DNA of 26,338 nucleotides, from assembly GCA_020025675.1 (NCBI GenBank), contig JAHHRS010000027.1:1-26338 (forward strand). Reading direction: 5' to 3'. This DNA comes from Oscillospiraceae bacterium. Lineage in GTDB: Bacteria > Bacillota > Clostridia > Oscillospirales > Oscillospiraceae. The notes beneath the pieces are model-generated. The model saw only the letters and a list, made by a program, of their open reading frames with translations, was not told the DNA's origin and did no database searches. The translations under genes and the position numbers were made by a program. Numbering within the stretch: position 1 is the stretch's first letter; each line of letters begins with the position of its first letter. Below are positions 14,983-22,289 of the stretch, one piece after another.

Positions 14983-15186
14983 ATGAGATTTCCCTTTTCC
15001 AAAAAATTACCGAAAATCAGTCGTGAGGAAGAGGAGAAGCGCATAAAGGAACTCAGAGAGGCCAAAATAAGCAACTCCGAAAAATTCACTATGATATGGA
15101 CGGCCTATTTATGGTTATTTATTCCCAGTGTTGTTATCCTCTTGGTGATTGTTTTTCTGGCTATGTGGCTGTTCGGCCTATTATAA
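14983..15186 (+). CDS. Small membrane protein closing operon 1
   Basis: I do not recognise this 67-residue protein. Residues 1-32 are charged, with an acidic-basic helix EEEEKRIKELREAK (15-28). Residues 35-67 are continuously hydrophobic with one central proline, enough for one long or two short membrane helices, and the chain ends inside the hydrophobic stretch. It begins 5 bases after the OppF-like stop and ends before the operon terminator, so it is part of the transcript. The ribosome binding site is weak (AAAGG about 11 bases upstream), suggesting coupled translation. A small accessory subunit of the transporter is possible but only inferred from position. Confidence 0.75.
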   Translation: MRFPFSKKLPKISREEEEKRIKELREAKISNSEKFTMIWTAYLWLFIPSVVILLVIVFLAMWLFGLL

Positions 15187-15202
15187 AATATACATGCGCA
15201 TT

Positions 15203-15231
15203 AATCCCCCGGATTATCCGGGGGATTTTTT
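15203..15231 (+). terminator. Terminator of operon 1
   Basis: An 11-bp GC-rich stem (15203-15213 with 15217-15227, loop TTA) is followed by a T run. It separates the two importer operons. Confidence 0.95.
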
Positions 15232-15311
15232 GTTTTTTAATAATATTCAGTCCGATTGTTGGGGATTATTGAGAAATTTTAATTAATTTATGTAATTAAA
15301 CAAAACTGAAG

Positions 15312-15325
15312 CTTGTAAATACAAG
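15312..15325. repeat. Small operator-like dyad upstream of operon 2
   Basis: CTTGTA (15312-15317) and TACAAG (15320-15325) are perfect inverted arms 2 bases apart in the AT-rich 453-base gap between the importers. Apart from this, the 15465-15485 dyad, a promoter and a leader hairpin, I see nothing else in this gap. Confidence 0.4.
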
Positions 15326-15464
15326 TCCCGATGAACAGAAGACAATAAACCTAAGCCTTAAATATAAAACAAAGTCAATTTAGCGCTTTGCTCCGTTGCT
15401 GTTTGCTGTGGAAAATTAACAAAAGAATAAACGAAAAACAATAGCGAATAAGGGATTCTAACAA

Positions 15465-15519
15465 AAATTAATACTTTATTAATTTAGCTGTTGAAATTCC
15501 TAACGAGATAAACTACAAT
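15465..15519 (+). promoter_or_regulatory. Sigma-A promoter of operon 2 with adjacent dyad
   Basis: TTGAAA (15491-15496) and TACAAT (15514-15519) are 17 bp apart; transcription should start near 15527. Just upstream, AAATTAATA (15465-15473) and TATTAATTT (15477-15485) form a perfect 9-bp inverted repeat ending 5 bases before the -35 box, a position typical of an activator site. Confidence 0.7.
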
Positions 15520-15545
15520 GTAACATAAATTAAAGGTTTTATCTA

Positions 15546-15578
15546 TTTACATGCCAAAAGTATGTTGGCGTTTGTAAA
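15546..15578 (+). other. Leader hairpin of operon 2
   Basis: In the predicted 5' leader, TTTACA (15546-15551) pairs with TGTAAA (15573-15578) and GCCAA (15553-15557) with TTGGC (15565-15569), with a 7-base loop. No T-tract follows. Role unknown. Confidence 0.45.
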
Positions 15579-15639
15579 GTTTCTGCGGCATTGTCTGGGG
15601 AAATTGGTAGAACTTTGGGAAGATATGAGGCGTAGGAAA

Positions 15640-16569
15640 ATGAACTCTCAAACACTGCTCTATATTTTGAAAAGAATAGGACTTGCGGTGCTCACTGTAT
15701 GGGTTGTTATTACAGTTACATTTTTTGTAATGCACTCCATACCCGGCGGCCCCTTTATGGGGGAAAAAGCGGTAACTCCGGCCACACAGGCGGCACTTGA
15801 GGCAAAATTCGGTTTGGATAAATCCAAATTCCAGCAGTATACCACCTATCTTAAAGATGTGGCGATAAATCATGATTTTGGGCCATCTCTTAAACAGCGG
15901 GGCCGTACAGTCATTGATATTATTTCTGACGGTATGAAAACCTCTGCTAAACTGGGAATTACAGCAGCTTTCTCAGCACTTATACTGGGCGTTGTATTGG
16001 GGGCATTTGCAGCACTTATGCGAAACCGAATTCCGGACAAGGTAATAATGGTTATTACCACGGCCTTTGTGTCTATGCCTTCGTTTATAATGGGCTCGCT
16101 GTTGCTGGTATTATTTACAATTAAATTGGGGGTATTGCCTGCAAACGGTGCCACAACAGAGGGTCTTGTCCTGCCGGTCATAACATTGGCGCTTTACCCT
16201 ATGGCATATATTACAAGGCTTACCCGTTCCTCAATGCTTGATGTTTTAGGTCAGGATTATATCAGAACGGCAAAGGCCAAGGGCGTTTCAAAATCAAAGA
16301 TAGTTTTCGGTCACGCTCTTAAAAACTCCCTCATTCCCGTTATTACTTATTTCGGACCTATGCTTGCATACATAGTTACCGGTTCTCTTGTTGTGGAGCA
16401 GATATTTGCAGTACCCGGCATTGGCAGAGCCTTTGTAAACAGCATTACAAATCGAGATTATCCCCTTATAATGGGCTGCACCATAGTCCTTGCCTGTCTC
16501 ATAGTAATAATGAATTTGGTAAGTGACATTTTGTATAAAGTTGCAGACCCCAGAATTAACCTTGAATAA
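15640..16569 (+). CDS. oppB: OppB-like peptide ABC permease, operon 2
   Basis: Membrane subunit of the second peptide importer. The 309-residue length matches classical OppB/DppB. Six membrane helices are visible, the first at about 9-30, with the EAA coupling loop DYIRTAKAKGVSKSKIVFGH and the preceding SMLDVLGQ. The C-terminus KVADPRINLE is typical. I chose ATG 15640 (GAGG at 15627-15630) because MNSQTLLYILKRIG is the family start; in-frame ATGs at 15625 and 15562 would add 5 or 26 residues without better ribosome binding sites. It is preceded by its own promoter at 15491-15519 and followed 13 bases later by oppC. Confidence 0.94.
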   Translation: MNSQTLLYILKRIGLAVLTVWVVITVTFFVMHSIPGGPFMGEKAVTPATQAALEAKFGLDKSKFQQYTTYLKDVAINHDFGPSLKQRGRTVIDIISDGMKTSAKLGITAAFSALILGVVLGAFAALMRNRIPDKVIMVITTAFVSMPSFIMGSLLLVLFTIKLGVLPANGATTEGLVLPVITLALYPMAYITRLTRSSMLDVLGQDYIRTAKAKGVSKSKIVFGHALKNSLIPVITYFGPMLAYIVTGSLVVEQIFAVPGIGRAFVNSITNRDYPLIMGCTIVLACLIVIMNLVSDILYKVADPRINLE

Positions 16570-16582
16570 GGAGGCAGATAAA

Positions 16583-17641
16583 ATGACAAAAAAACCTTTC
16601 AGCCTCCATGTTGACCTTAATGATTTCATACCAGCCACTGATGAAGAAAAGGAATACATGGTGCAGATGCGCCCTTCCTCAACCTTCTTTAGGGACGGTG
16701 TGAAGAGACTTCTGAAAAATAAAGTTGCTGCGATCAGCTTTATTCTTATTGTTTTAATTACCCTTTCGGCCATAATTATTCCAGTATTCTGGCCTTATAA
16801 GTATGACGCCATGCTGGGTGTGCGTCCCGGTAAACCGGTGGATGCATCGTACAATAATCTGGCGCCTTTTGAATACGGCAGAACAGAGCAAAAAATGATT
16901 GAAAACGGCGAAAAAGTATTTCCTCACATTTTCGGCACCGATTCCTCCGGCAGAGACTACTTTATAAGAGTGGTTTACGGCACAAGAATTTCTCTGGCTG
17001 TGGGCTTTTTTGCAAGTATTATAGTTCTTATAATCGGTATGACCATAGGTTCAATCGCAGGTTACTGCGGAGGTAAGGTGGACCTTATTATAATGCGACT
17101 GGTTGATATTATATATTCTCTGCCTGATATGCTGATGGTAATTCTTCTGTCAACGGTTTTGAAGGTGTCACTGGCGCCGATTATTGAGGGAACAGTATTT
17201 GCAAAGATAGGTTCCAATATAATAAGCCTTTTCGTTGTTTTCGGCCTTCTCTATTGGGTCTCAATGGCAAGACTTATAAGAGGCCAGATACTTTCCCTTC
17301 GTGAACAGGAATATGTTCTTGCCTCCAGAGCAGCCGGGGCAAAGGGCGGCTGGGTTATCAGAAAGCACCTGCTGCCAAACTGCATAAGCGTAGTTATTAT
17401 TTCCACTGCCTTGCAGATACCCAACGCGATATTCACCGAAAGCTACCTTTCATTCCTCGGCCTCGGTGTTAACGCGCCTATGCCGTCCCTTGGCTCTCTG
17501 GCTTCCGAGGCCCTGAACGGTCTCAGTTCTTACCCCTTCCGCTTAGTCATTCCGGCTGTTGTCATCTCCCTTATAGTCCTTTCTCTGAACCTTTTCGGCG
17601 ACGGACTGAGAGACGCCTTTGACCCCAAGCTCAGGAACTGA
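16583..17641 (+). CDS. oppC: OppC-like peptide ABC permease, operon 2
   Basis: Second membrane subunit of the ordinary importer, 352 residues. A cytoplasmic N-terminus with PATDEEKEYM is followed by a helix at about 52-75, a short external segment, then HIFGTDSSGRDYFIRVVYG, the standard OppC motif, and five helices with EAA loop YVLASRAAGAKGGWVIRKHL. It ends GDGLRDAFDPKLRN. It serves as an internal comparison: the operon 1 paralogue has an extra propeller exactly where this protein has only a short loop. Start at 16583 follows AAGGAGG; a longer reading frame from 16523 overlaps oppB and has no ribosome binding site. Confidence 0.95.
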   Translation: MTKKPFSLHVDLNDFIPATDEEKEYMVQMRPSSTFFRDGVKRLLKNKVAAISFILIVLITLSAIIIPVFWPYKYDAMLGVRPGKPVDASYNNLAPFEYGRTEQKMIENGEKVFPHIFGTDSSGRDYFIRVVYGTRISLAVGFFASIIVLIIGMTIGSIAGYCGGKVDLIIMRLVDIIYSLPDMLMVILLSTVLKVSLAPIIEGTVFAKIGSNIISLFVVFGLLYWVSMARLIRGQILSLREQEYVLASRAAGAKGGWVIRKHLLPNCISVVIISTALQIPNAIFTESYLSFLGLGVNAPMPSLGSLASEALNGLSSYPFRLVIPAVVISLIVLSLNLFGDGLRDAFDPKLRN

Positions 17642-17657
17642 GAAAGGAGCGGATAAA

Positions 17658-18674
17658 ATGCAATTATTAGAAGTTAAAGACTTACATACATCCTTTTTTA
17701 CTCCCGCAGGTGAGGTCAAGGCCGTAAACGGCGTATCCTTTAACCTTGACCACGGCAAGGTACTGGGTATAGTGGGGGAAAGCGGTTCCGGTAAATCCGT
17801 TACCGCCTACTCCGTAATGCAGATACTGGAGAGCACCGGAAAAATAGTCTCAGGCTCCATTAAGTTCGATGGTCAGGAGCTGGTGGGTGCCGGTGAAAAA
17901 GTGATGAAAACCATAAGAGGAAACAAAATTTCCATTATATTTCAAGACCCAATGACCTCTCTTAACCCTACCTACACCATAGGCCATCAGCTTATGGAGG
18001 CAATAATGCTTCATACCGGAAGAAATAAAAAAGAGGCAAAAGAGAGAGCAATAGAGATGCTCAAACTGGTAAACGTTAACGAACCGGAAAAGCGCATAAA
18101 ACAGTATCCTTACGAGTTTTCCGGCGGTATGAGACAGAGAGTTATGATAGCCATGGCTCTTGCATGCGAGCCGGACATACTCATAGCGGATGAACCTACC
18201 ACGGCTCTTGATGTTACCATTCAGGCTCAAATACTGGATCTTATGAAGGATCTGCAAAAGGAACTGGGAATGGCAATAATAATGATAACCCACGATTTAG
18301 GCGTAGTTGCTCAGATGTGTGACGAGGTTATCGTTATGTATGCCGGTTCAATATGCGAGCAGGGAACAGCCGATGAGATTTTTTATAATCCCAGACACGA
18401 ATATACAAAAGGTCTTATGCGCTCCATACCTACCGCCGATACGGCAGGGAAAAAACTCAAACCCATAACAGGCACACCCATAGACCTTCTTAATATGCCG
18501 GAGGGCTGCCCCTTTGCACCACGCTGCGAAAACGCCATGAAGATTTGCCTTAAACAGCGTTGTGAGCGTATGCAGCTTAACGACTTCCATCAGGCTGCCT
18601 GCTGGATGAACGTAAAGGAAGGCATTGAAAAGGGCGAGATAGAACCGGCAGGGAAGGAAGGTGAGACTCTGTGA
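17658..18674 (+). CDS. oppD: OppD-like ABC ATPase, operon 2
   Basis: ATPase subunit, 338 residues. Walker A GESGSGKS (40-47), IIFQDPMTSLNP Q-loop, signature FSGGMRQR, Walker B ILIADEP and ITHDLG are intact, and the C-terminal extension carries GCPFAPRCENAMKIC with a later cysteine (AACW). Start at 17658 is decided by AAGGAG; the upstream in-frame ATG at 17619 lies inside oppC. The stop overlaps the next start (GTGA), so translation of the two ATPases is coupled. The C-terminal 20 residues are Glu/Lys-rich. Confidence 0.95.
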   Translation: MQLLEVKDLHTSFFTPAGEVKAVNGVSFNLDHGKVLGIVGESGSGKSVTAYSVMQILESTGKIVSGSIKFDGQELVGAGEKVMKTIRGNKISIIFQDPMTSLNPTYTIGHQLMEAIMLHTGRNKKEAKERAIEMLKLVNVNEPEKRIKQYPYEFSGGMRQRVMIAMALACEPDILIADEPTTALDVTIQAQILDLMKDLQKELGMAIIMITHDLGVVAQMCDEVIVMYAGSICEQGTADEIFYNPRHEYTKGLMRSIPTADTAGKKLKPITGTPIDLLNMPEGCPFAPRCENAMKICLKQRCERMQLNDFHQAACWMNVKEGIEKGEIEPAGKEGETL

Positions 18675-19657
18675 GCCAAAATAACCAAAAAGCTTTGATA
18701 GAGGTCAAACACCTTAAAGAGTATTTTAACATTAATGTGGGCATGTTTAAGTCAAAGCCCCTTAAAGCTGTGGACGATGTGTCCTTCTCCATCAGAAAGG
18801 GAGAAACCTTGGGTCTTGTAGGTGAAAGCGGCTGCGGAAAAACTACCGTGGGACGCACTATACTTCACCTGTATAAGCCCACCGGCGGAGAAGTTATATA
18901 CGACGGAAAACCAATAGTGACAAAAAACGATGTCCATGAGTTCCGAAAAAAAGCAACCATGGTTTTTCAGGACCCATACTCCTCTCTTAACCCCAGAATG
19001 ACTGTCTCCGATATAATAGGCGAGCCCTTGGATATACATAAAATGTATAAAAACAAGGCTGAACGCAGGGAGAAAATACTTGAACTTATGGGGCAGGTAG
19101 GACTCAACTCCGAGCACGCTTCCCGTTATGCTCACGAGTTTTCAGGCGGTCAGAGACAGAGAATAGGTATTGCCAGAGCTTTGGCGCTGAACCCTGAGTT
19201 TATAGTATGCGATGAACCTGTTTCTGCGCTGGACGTTTCAATTCAGGCTCAGGTTATAAATATGTTTGACGAATTGCAGGAAAAAATGGGGCTTACCTAT
19301 CTTTTTGTGGCTCACGATATTCTGGTAGTCAGACATATAAGCGACAGAATAGCCGTAATGTATCTTGGCAAAATGGTAGAATTGGCGGATGCGGATGAAA
19401 TTTACAGCCACCCTCTCCACCCCTACACTAAATCCCTTATGTCGGCCGTTCCCCAGCCGGACCCCAAGCTTGCAAGGGCAAATAAACGTATCGTACTTTC
19501 AGGCGATATTCCAAGCCCGCTGAATGCACCTTCCGGCTGCCCCTTCCGCACACGCTGCCCATATGCAGCGGAGCGGTGCGGGGAAGAAGTTCCCGAATTC
19601 AAGGAGGTTTCCTCCGGTCACTTTGCAGCATGCCACCGTTTAGGCGAAATAAACTGA
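18671..19657 (+). CDS. oppF: OppF-like ABC ATPase, operon 2
   Basis: Partner ATPase, 328 residues, normal for OppF/DppF. Walker A GESGCGKT (51-58), Q-loop Gln100 (VFQDPYSSLNPR), FSGGQRQR signature, FIVCDEPVSALD Walker B and VAHDIL switch are present; the C-terminal tail has GCPFRTRCPYAAERC and AACH. Translation starts at GTG 18671 behind GGAAGGTGAG, overlapping oppD by 4 bases. It lacks the long insertion present in the operon 1 counterpart, making the insertion there a clear departure. Confidence 0.95.
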   Translation: MSQNNQKALIEVKHLKEYFNINVGMFKSKPLKAVDDVSFSIRKGETLGLVGESGCGKTTVGRTILHLYKPTGGEVIYDGKPIVTKNDVHEFRKKATMVFQDPYSSLNPRMTVSDIIGEPLDIHKMYKNKAERREKILELMGQVGLNSEHASRYAHEFSGGQRQRIGIARALALNPEFIVCDEPVSALDVSIQAQVINMFDELQEKMGLTYLFVAHDILVVRHISDRIAVMYLGKMVELADADEIYSHPLHPYTKSLMSAVPQPDPKLARANKRIVLSGDIPSPLNAPSGCPFRTRCPYAAERCGEEVPEFKEVSSGHFAACHRLGEIN

Positions 19658-19735
19658 GGAAAAAATCAAAAGATATGCGCTGAAACAAAATACAAGTGTA
19701 TATTTTTGAAAAATTATTTGAAAGGAAAACAAAAA

Positions 19736-21628
19736 ATGAAGAAGATTCTTGCTCTTATTCTGGCTCTGTGCATGGTGTTTGCACTGGCCGCCTGCGGCGA
19801 GAAGCCGGCTGAGACTCCGGCAGACGCTCCCGCAGATGCTCCTGCAGAGGCTCCTGCAGATGCCCCCGCATCCCCCGGCGTACTGAATGTATGTATTGCT
19901 TCCGAGCCCGAAACCATTGACCCTGCTCTCAACTCCGCAGTTGACGGCGCTACTCTCACAAGCCACCTGTTCCAGGGGCTTGCTTCATGGGCTCAGGATA
20001 AGGACGGCAAGCTTGTTATAGTTCCGGCAGCCGTTGAAGAGCTGGTGGAAGGCGTACAGAACGATGACGGTACTGTTACCTACACTTACACTCTTCGTGA
20101 CGGCCTCAAGTGGTCCGACGGTCAGCCCGTTACCGCAGGCGACTTCGTGTTTGCATGGAACCGGGCAGCTTCCCCCGCACTTGCAGCTTCCTACTGCTAC
20201 ATGTTCGAGGTAGTTGACGGCTATGCAGAGATGTGGGAAACCAAGGCTACCGGCGAGAAGGATGAAAACGGCAGTGACGTTCTGGAATTCGTAAATCCCG
20301 ATGCTAAGCTGAATGTTACCGCAGTTGACGACAAGACTCTGGAAGTTGTCCTTGCAAACCCCGTTGCATACTGGAACGAGCTGCTGGCATTCCCCGCATA
20401 CTTCCCCGTACGGGAGGATGTAGTTTCCAACGAAGCATGGGCAACCGATGCCGCTACCTATGTGTGCAACGGCCCCTACAAGATGACAAAGTGGGAACAC
20501 GACAGCCTTATCACCCTTGAAAAGAACCCTGATTTTATTGATGCAGACAGCATCACTATGAACACCATTAACTTCTACCTGTCCAACGATGCAAACAATA
20601 TGCTCACCAACTTCAAGAACGGAGACTGGCAGCTTATTGATGATGTCCCCACCAATGAAATTGCAACTTTGAAGAAGGATTATCCCGACGAATTCGTAGT
20701 AGCCGGTCAGATCGGTACATACTACGTCTGCTGGAATATCAATGAGGAAATCTTACCCGATGGCTGCGAGCTCACCGGGGCTGAGGCTGAGGCCGCAAAG
20801 GCTGAAATTCGCAGAGCAATCGGTCTGCTCTTAGACCGCAACTACATTGTTGAGGAAATCGGTCAGGCAGGTCAGGTTCCTGCTTCCTCCTTCGTTGCAA
20901 TGGGTATGACCAACCCCGACGGCTCTCAGTTCTACGAGACTTCCGGCAACAGCAAGGATTATGTGGGTTACTACGATGTTTCCGTTGACGCATTCGAGTC
21001 TAACTTCAATCAGGCTGTTGAGACCCTCAAGAAGTACTACGAGTTCGATGAGGCTACCATGCAGTTTACCAACTTCCCCACTCTTACCTATCTCTACAAC
21101 ACCAACGAAAGCCACAAGGCTATTGGAGAATATATCCAGAGCGCTCTGGCAGGTGTAGGTATCACCATGAACCTTGAAAATCAGGAGTGGAACACCTTCC
21201 TGAGTACCCGTAAGCAGGGCGATTACTCCATTGCCCGTAACGGCTGGCTGGCAGACTACAACGATCCTATCTGCTTCCTTGATATGTGGGTTACCAACTC
21301 CGGAAACAACGATATTCAGTACGGCAAAGGCGCACACGAGGGTGCTGCTATCTACAACCTTGACCTCACTGAGCTTGGCTATGATATAAAGGTAGAAAAC
21401 GGCACATGGGCAGATACCTTTGATGTCCTTATCAGCGAAATCAAGGCCTGCACTGATAACGAGGTTCGCTATCAGCTCATGCACATGGCTGAGGATATGC
21501 TGATGGATACCGGCTGCATTGTACCTGTGTATTTCTACACCGATATTTACATGCTGGACGACAGCGTTCAGGGATTTTTCTCCAACCCCCTGGGCTATAA
21601 GTACTTCATGTACTGCACTGTTGGCTGA
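19736..21628 (+). CDS. oppA: OppA-type peptide-binding lipoprotein, operon 2
   Basis: Extracellular peptide-binding lipoprotein. MKKILALILALCMVFALAAC is a lipoprotein signal with Cys20 as the lipidated residue, nearly identical to that of the operon 1 lipoprotein. Residues 21-43 are a repetitive PADAPA/EAPADAPA linker, encoded by an imperfect DNA repeat. The OppA-type core starts at LNVCIASEPETIDPALNS (about 46) and contains LRDGLKWSDGQPVTAGDFVFAW and the C-terminal VPVYFYTDIYM segment. Length 630 is slightly longer than E. coli OppA. It is last in its operon, unlike operon 1 where the binding protein is first. Start at 19736 follows AAAGGA; an in-frame ATG at 19706 would spoil the signal peptide. 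A 78-base gap after oppF could hold an internal promoter, but none is clear. Confidence 0.94.
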   Translation: MKKILALILALCMVFALAACGEKPAETPADAPADAPAEAPADAPASPGVLNVCIASEPETIDPALNSAVDGATLTSHLFQGLASWAQDKDGKLVIVPAAVEELVEGVQNDDGTVTYTYTLRDGLKWSDGQPVTAGDFVFAWNRAASPALAASYCYMFEVVDGYAEMWETKATGEKDENGSDVLEFVNPDAKLNVTAVDDKTLEVVLANPVAYWNELLAFPAYFPVREDVVSNEAWATDAATYVCNGPYKMTKWEHDSLITLEKNPDFIDADSITMNTINFYLSNDANNMLTNFKNGDWQLIDDVPTNEIATLKKDYPDEFVVAGQIGTYYVCWNINEEILPDGCELTGAEAEAAKAEIRRAIGLLLDRNYIVEEIGQAGQVPASSFVAMGMTNPDGSQFYETSGNSKDYVGYYDVSVDAFESNFNQAVETLKKYYEFDEATMQFTNFPTLTYLYNTNESHKAIGEYIQSALAGVGITMNLENQEWNTFLSTRKQGDYSIARNGWLADYNDPICFLDMWVTNSGNNDIQYGKGAHEGAAIYNLDLTELGYDIKVENGTWADTFDVLISEIKACTDNEVRYQLMHMAEDMLMDTGCIVPVYFYTDIYMLDDSVQGFFSNPLGYKYFMYCTVG

Positions 21629-21657
21629 TTAAACACAGCAAAAAATTGAAATTGTTT

Positions 21658-21687
21658 AAAAAGTCCCCCGATCGGGGGACTTTTTTT
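21658..21687 (+). terminator. Terminator of operon 2
   Basis: Perfect stem AAGTCCCCC (21661-21669) with GGGGGACTT (21674-21682), loop GATC, followed by seven Ts. Confidence 0.96.
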
Positions 21688-21697
21688 CGTATTTCTA

Positions 21698-21726
21698 TTG
21701 ACTAATATAAGCATGAATGTTAGTAT
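21698..21726 (+). promoter_or_regulatory. Probable rpsO promoter
   Basis: TTGACT (21698-21703) and TAGTAT (21721-21726), 17 bp apart; a slightly shifted TATACT is also present. The leader would be about 105 nt. Confidence 0.55.
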
Positions 21727-21732
21727 ACTATG

Positions 21733-21817
21733 GTATGCGCCCGCGTACTCAGCTTTGGGGTCATGCCGCCTTTGCGGTATCCTTTCCGCCCAATGCTTAG
21801 CCGCCGGGTATAGTATA
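21733..21817 (+). promoter_or_regulatory. Structured rpsO leader, candidate S15 feedback site
   Basis: A 7-bp hairpin (ATGCCGC 21763-21769 with GCGGTAT 21774-21780, loop CTTT, one G-U) lies mid-leader, flanked by G- and C-rich runs able to pair. ATAGTATA (21810-21817) is complementary to TATACTAT (21724-21731), but the latter overlaps the -10 region and may not be transcribed. S15 represses its own mRNA through leader structures that differ between lineages, so this is a plausible site, not a recognised class. Confidence 0.4.
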
Positions 21818-21839
21818 AATAAGAAAGGGGTAAAATTTA

Positions 21840-22106
21840 ATGATTACCAAAGAAATGAAAACCAAAGTTATTGCAGACAACATGACTCATGAGGGTGACA
21901 CCGGTTCTCCCGAGGTTCAGATCGCTATCCTGAGCGAGCGTATTCTTGAGCTGACTGCTCACCTTAAAAAGCACCCCAATGACGACCACAGCCGTCTGGG
22001 TATGTACAAAATGGTCGGTAAGCGCCGCAGACTTCTTGACTACCTTGCCAAGAAGGACATCGAGCGTTACCGTGCAATCATCGCAAAGCTGAACATCAGA
22101 AAGTAA
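21840..22106 (+). CDS. rpsO: 30S ribosomal protein S15
   Basis: Primary 16S rRNA-binding protein of the small subunit. The product is 88 residues, the usual length, with the family segment GDTGSPEVQIAILSERI (residues 19-35) and the end KKDIERYRAIIAKLNIRK. Start ATG 21840 follows AAAGGGG. It is monocistronic, with a terminator at 22142-22174, and sits upstream of pnp, a very common bacterial arrangement. Confidence 0.97.
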   Translation: MITKEMKTKVIADNMTHEGDTGSPEVQIAILSERILELTAHLKKHPNDDHSRLGMYKMVGKRRRLLDYLAKKDIERYRAIIAKLNIRK

Positions 22107-22141
22107 TTTGTTCGGTATCTGAAGGTAATGAAGGTTTTTTC

Positions 22142-22174
22142 GGGAGGATAATTTAATATTATCCTCCCATTTTT
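22142..22174 (+). terminator. Terminator between rpsO and pnp
   Basis: GGGAGGATAAT (22142-22152) pairs with ATTATCCTCCC (22158-22168), 5-base loop, followed by ATTTTT. It may be a partial terminator, since rpsO-pnp readthrough is common in bacteria. Confidence 0.9.
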
Positions 22175-22192
22175 AAGCTGCAATCTACGGGC

Positions 22193-22271
22193 ATTCGGTA
22201 TATTAGTATTTGAAGGAATGTCTCTCAAGGGGGGACTTTGCTTCAAGTGCTAAGATGCTGAAAACCCGAAT
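22193..22271 (+). promoter_or_regulatory. Structured pnp leader
   Basis: Three nested pairings precede pnp: ATTCGG (22193-22198) with CCGAAT (22266-22271), TTGAAG (22210-22215) with CTTCAA (22241-22246), and GTCTC (22220-22224) with GGGAC (22232-22236). The outer stem ends 6 bases before the AAAGGAG ribosome binding site. PNPase controls its own mRNA through a leader stem in E. coli; a comparable role here is inference. No clear separate promoter was found. Confidence 0.4.
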
Positions 22272-22289
22272 AATATAAAGGAGTTTAGC

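Noticed and set aside
21698..21892. A 64-codon frame overlapping the rpsO start
   Set aside because: It runs through the promoter and leader, has no ribosome binding site and overlaps rpsO out of frame.
22193..22271. Faint resemblance of the pnp leader to antisense of the 23S rRNA 3' region (an AAGGGGGG block and an AGATGCT block in similar order)
   Set aside because: The matches are short, broken and recalled from memory; without an alignment it is more likely chance. A direct comparison with clostridial 23S would settle it.
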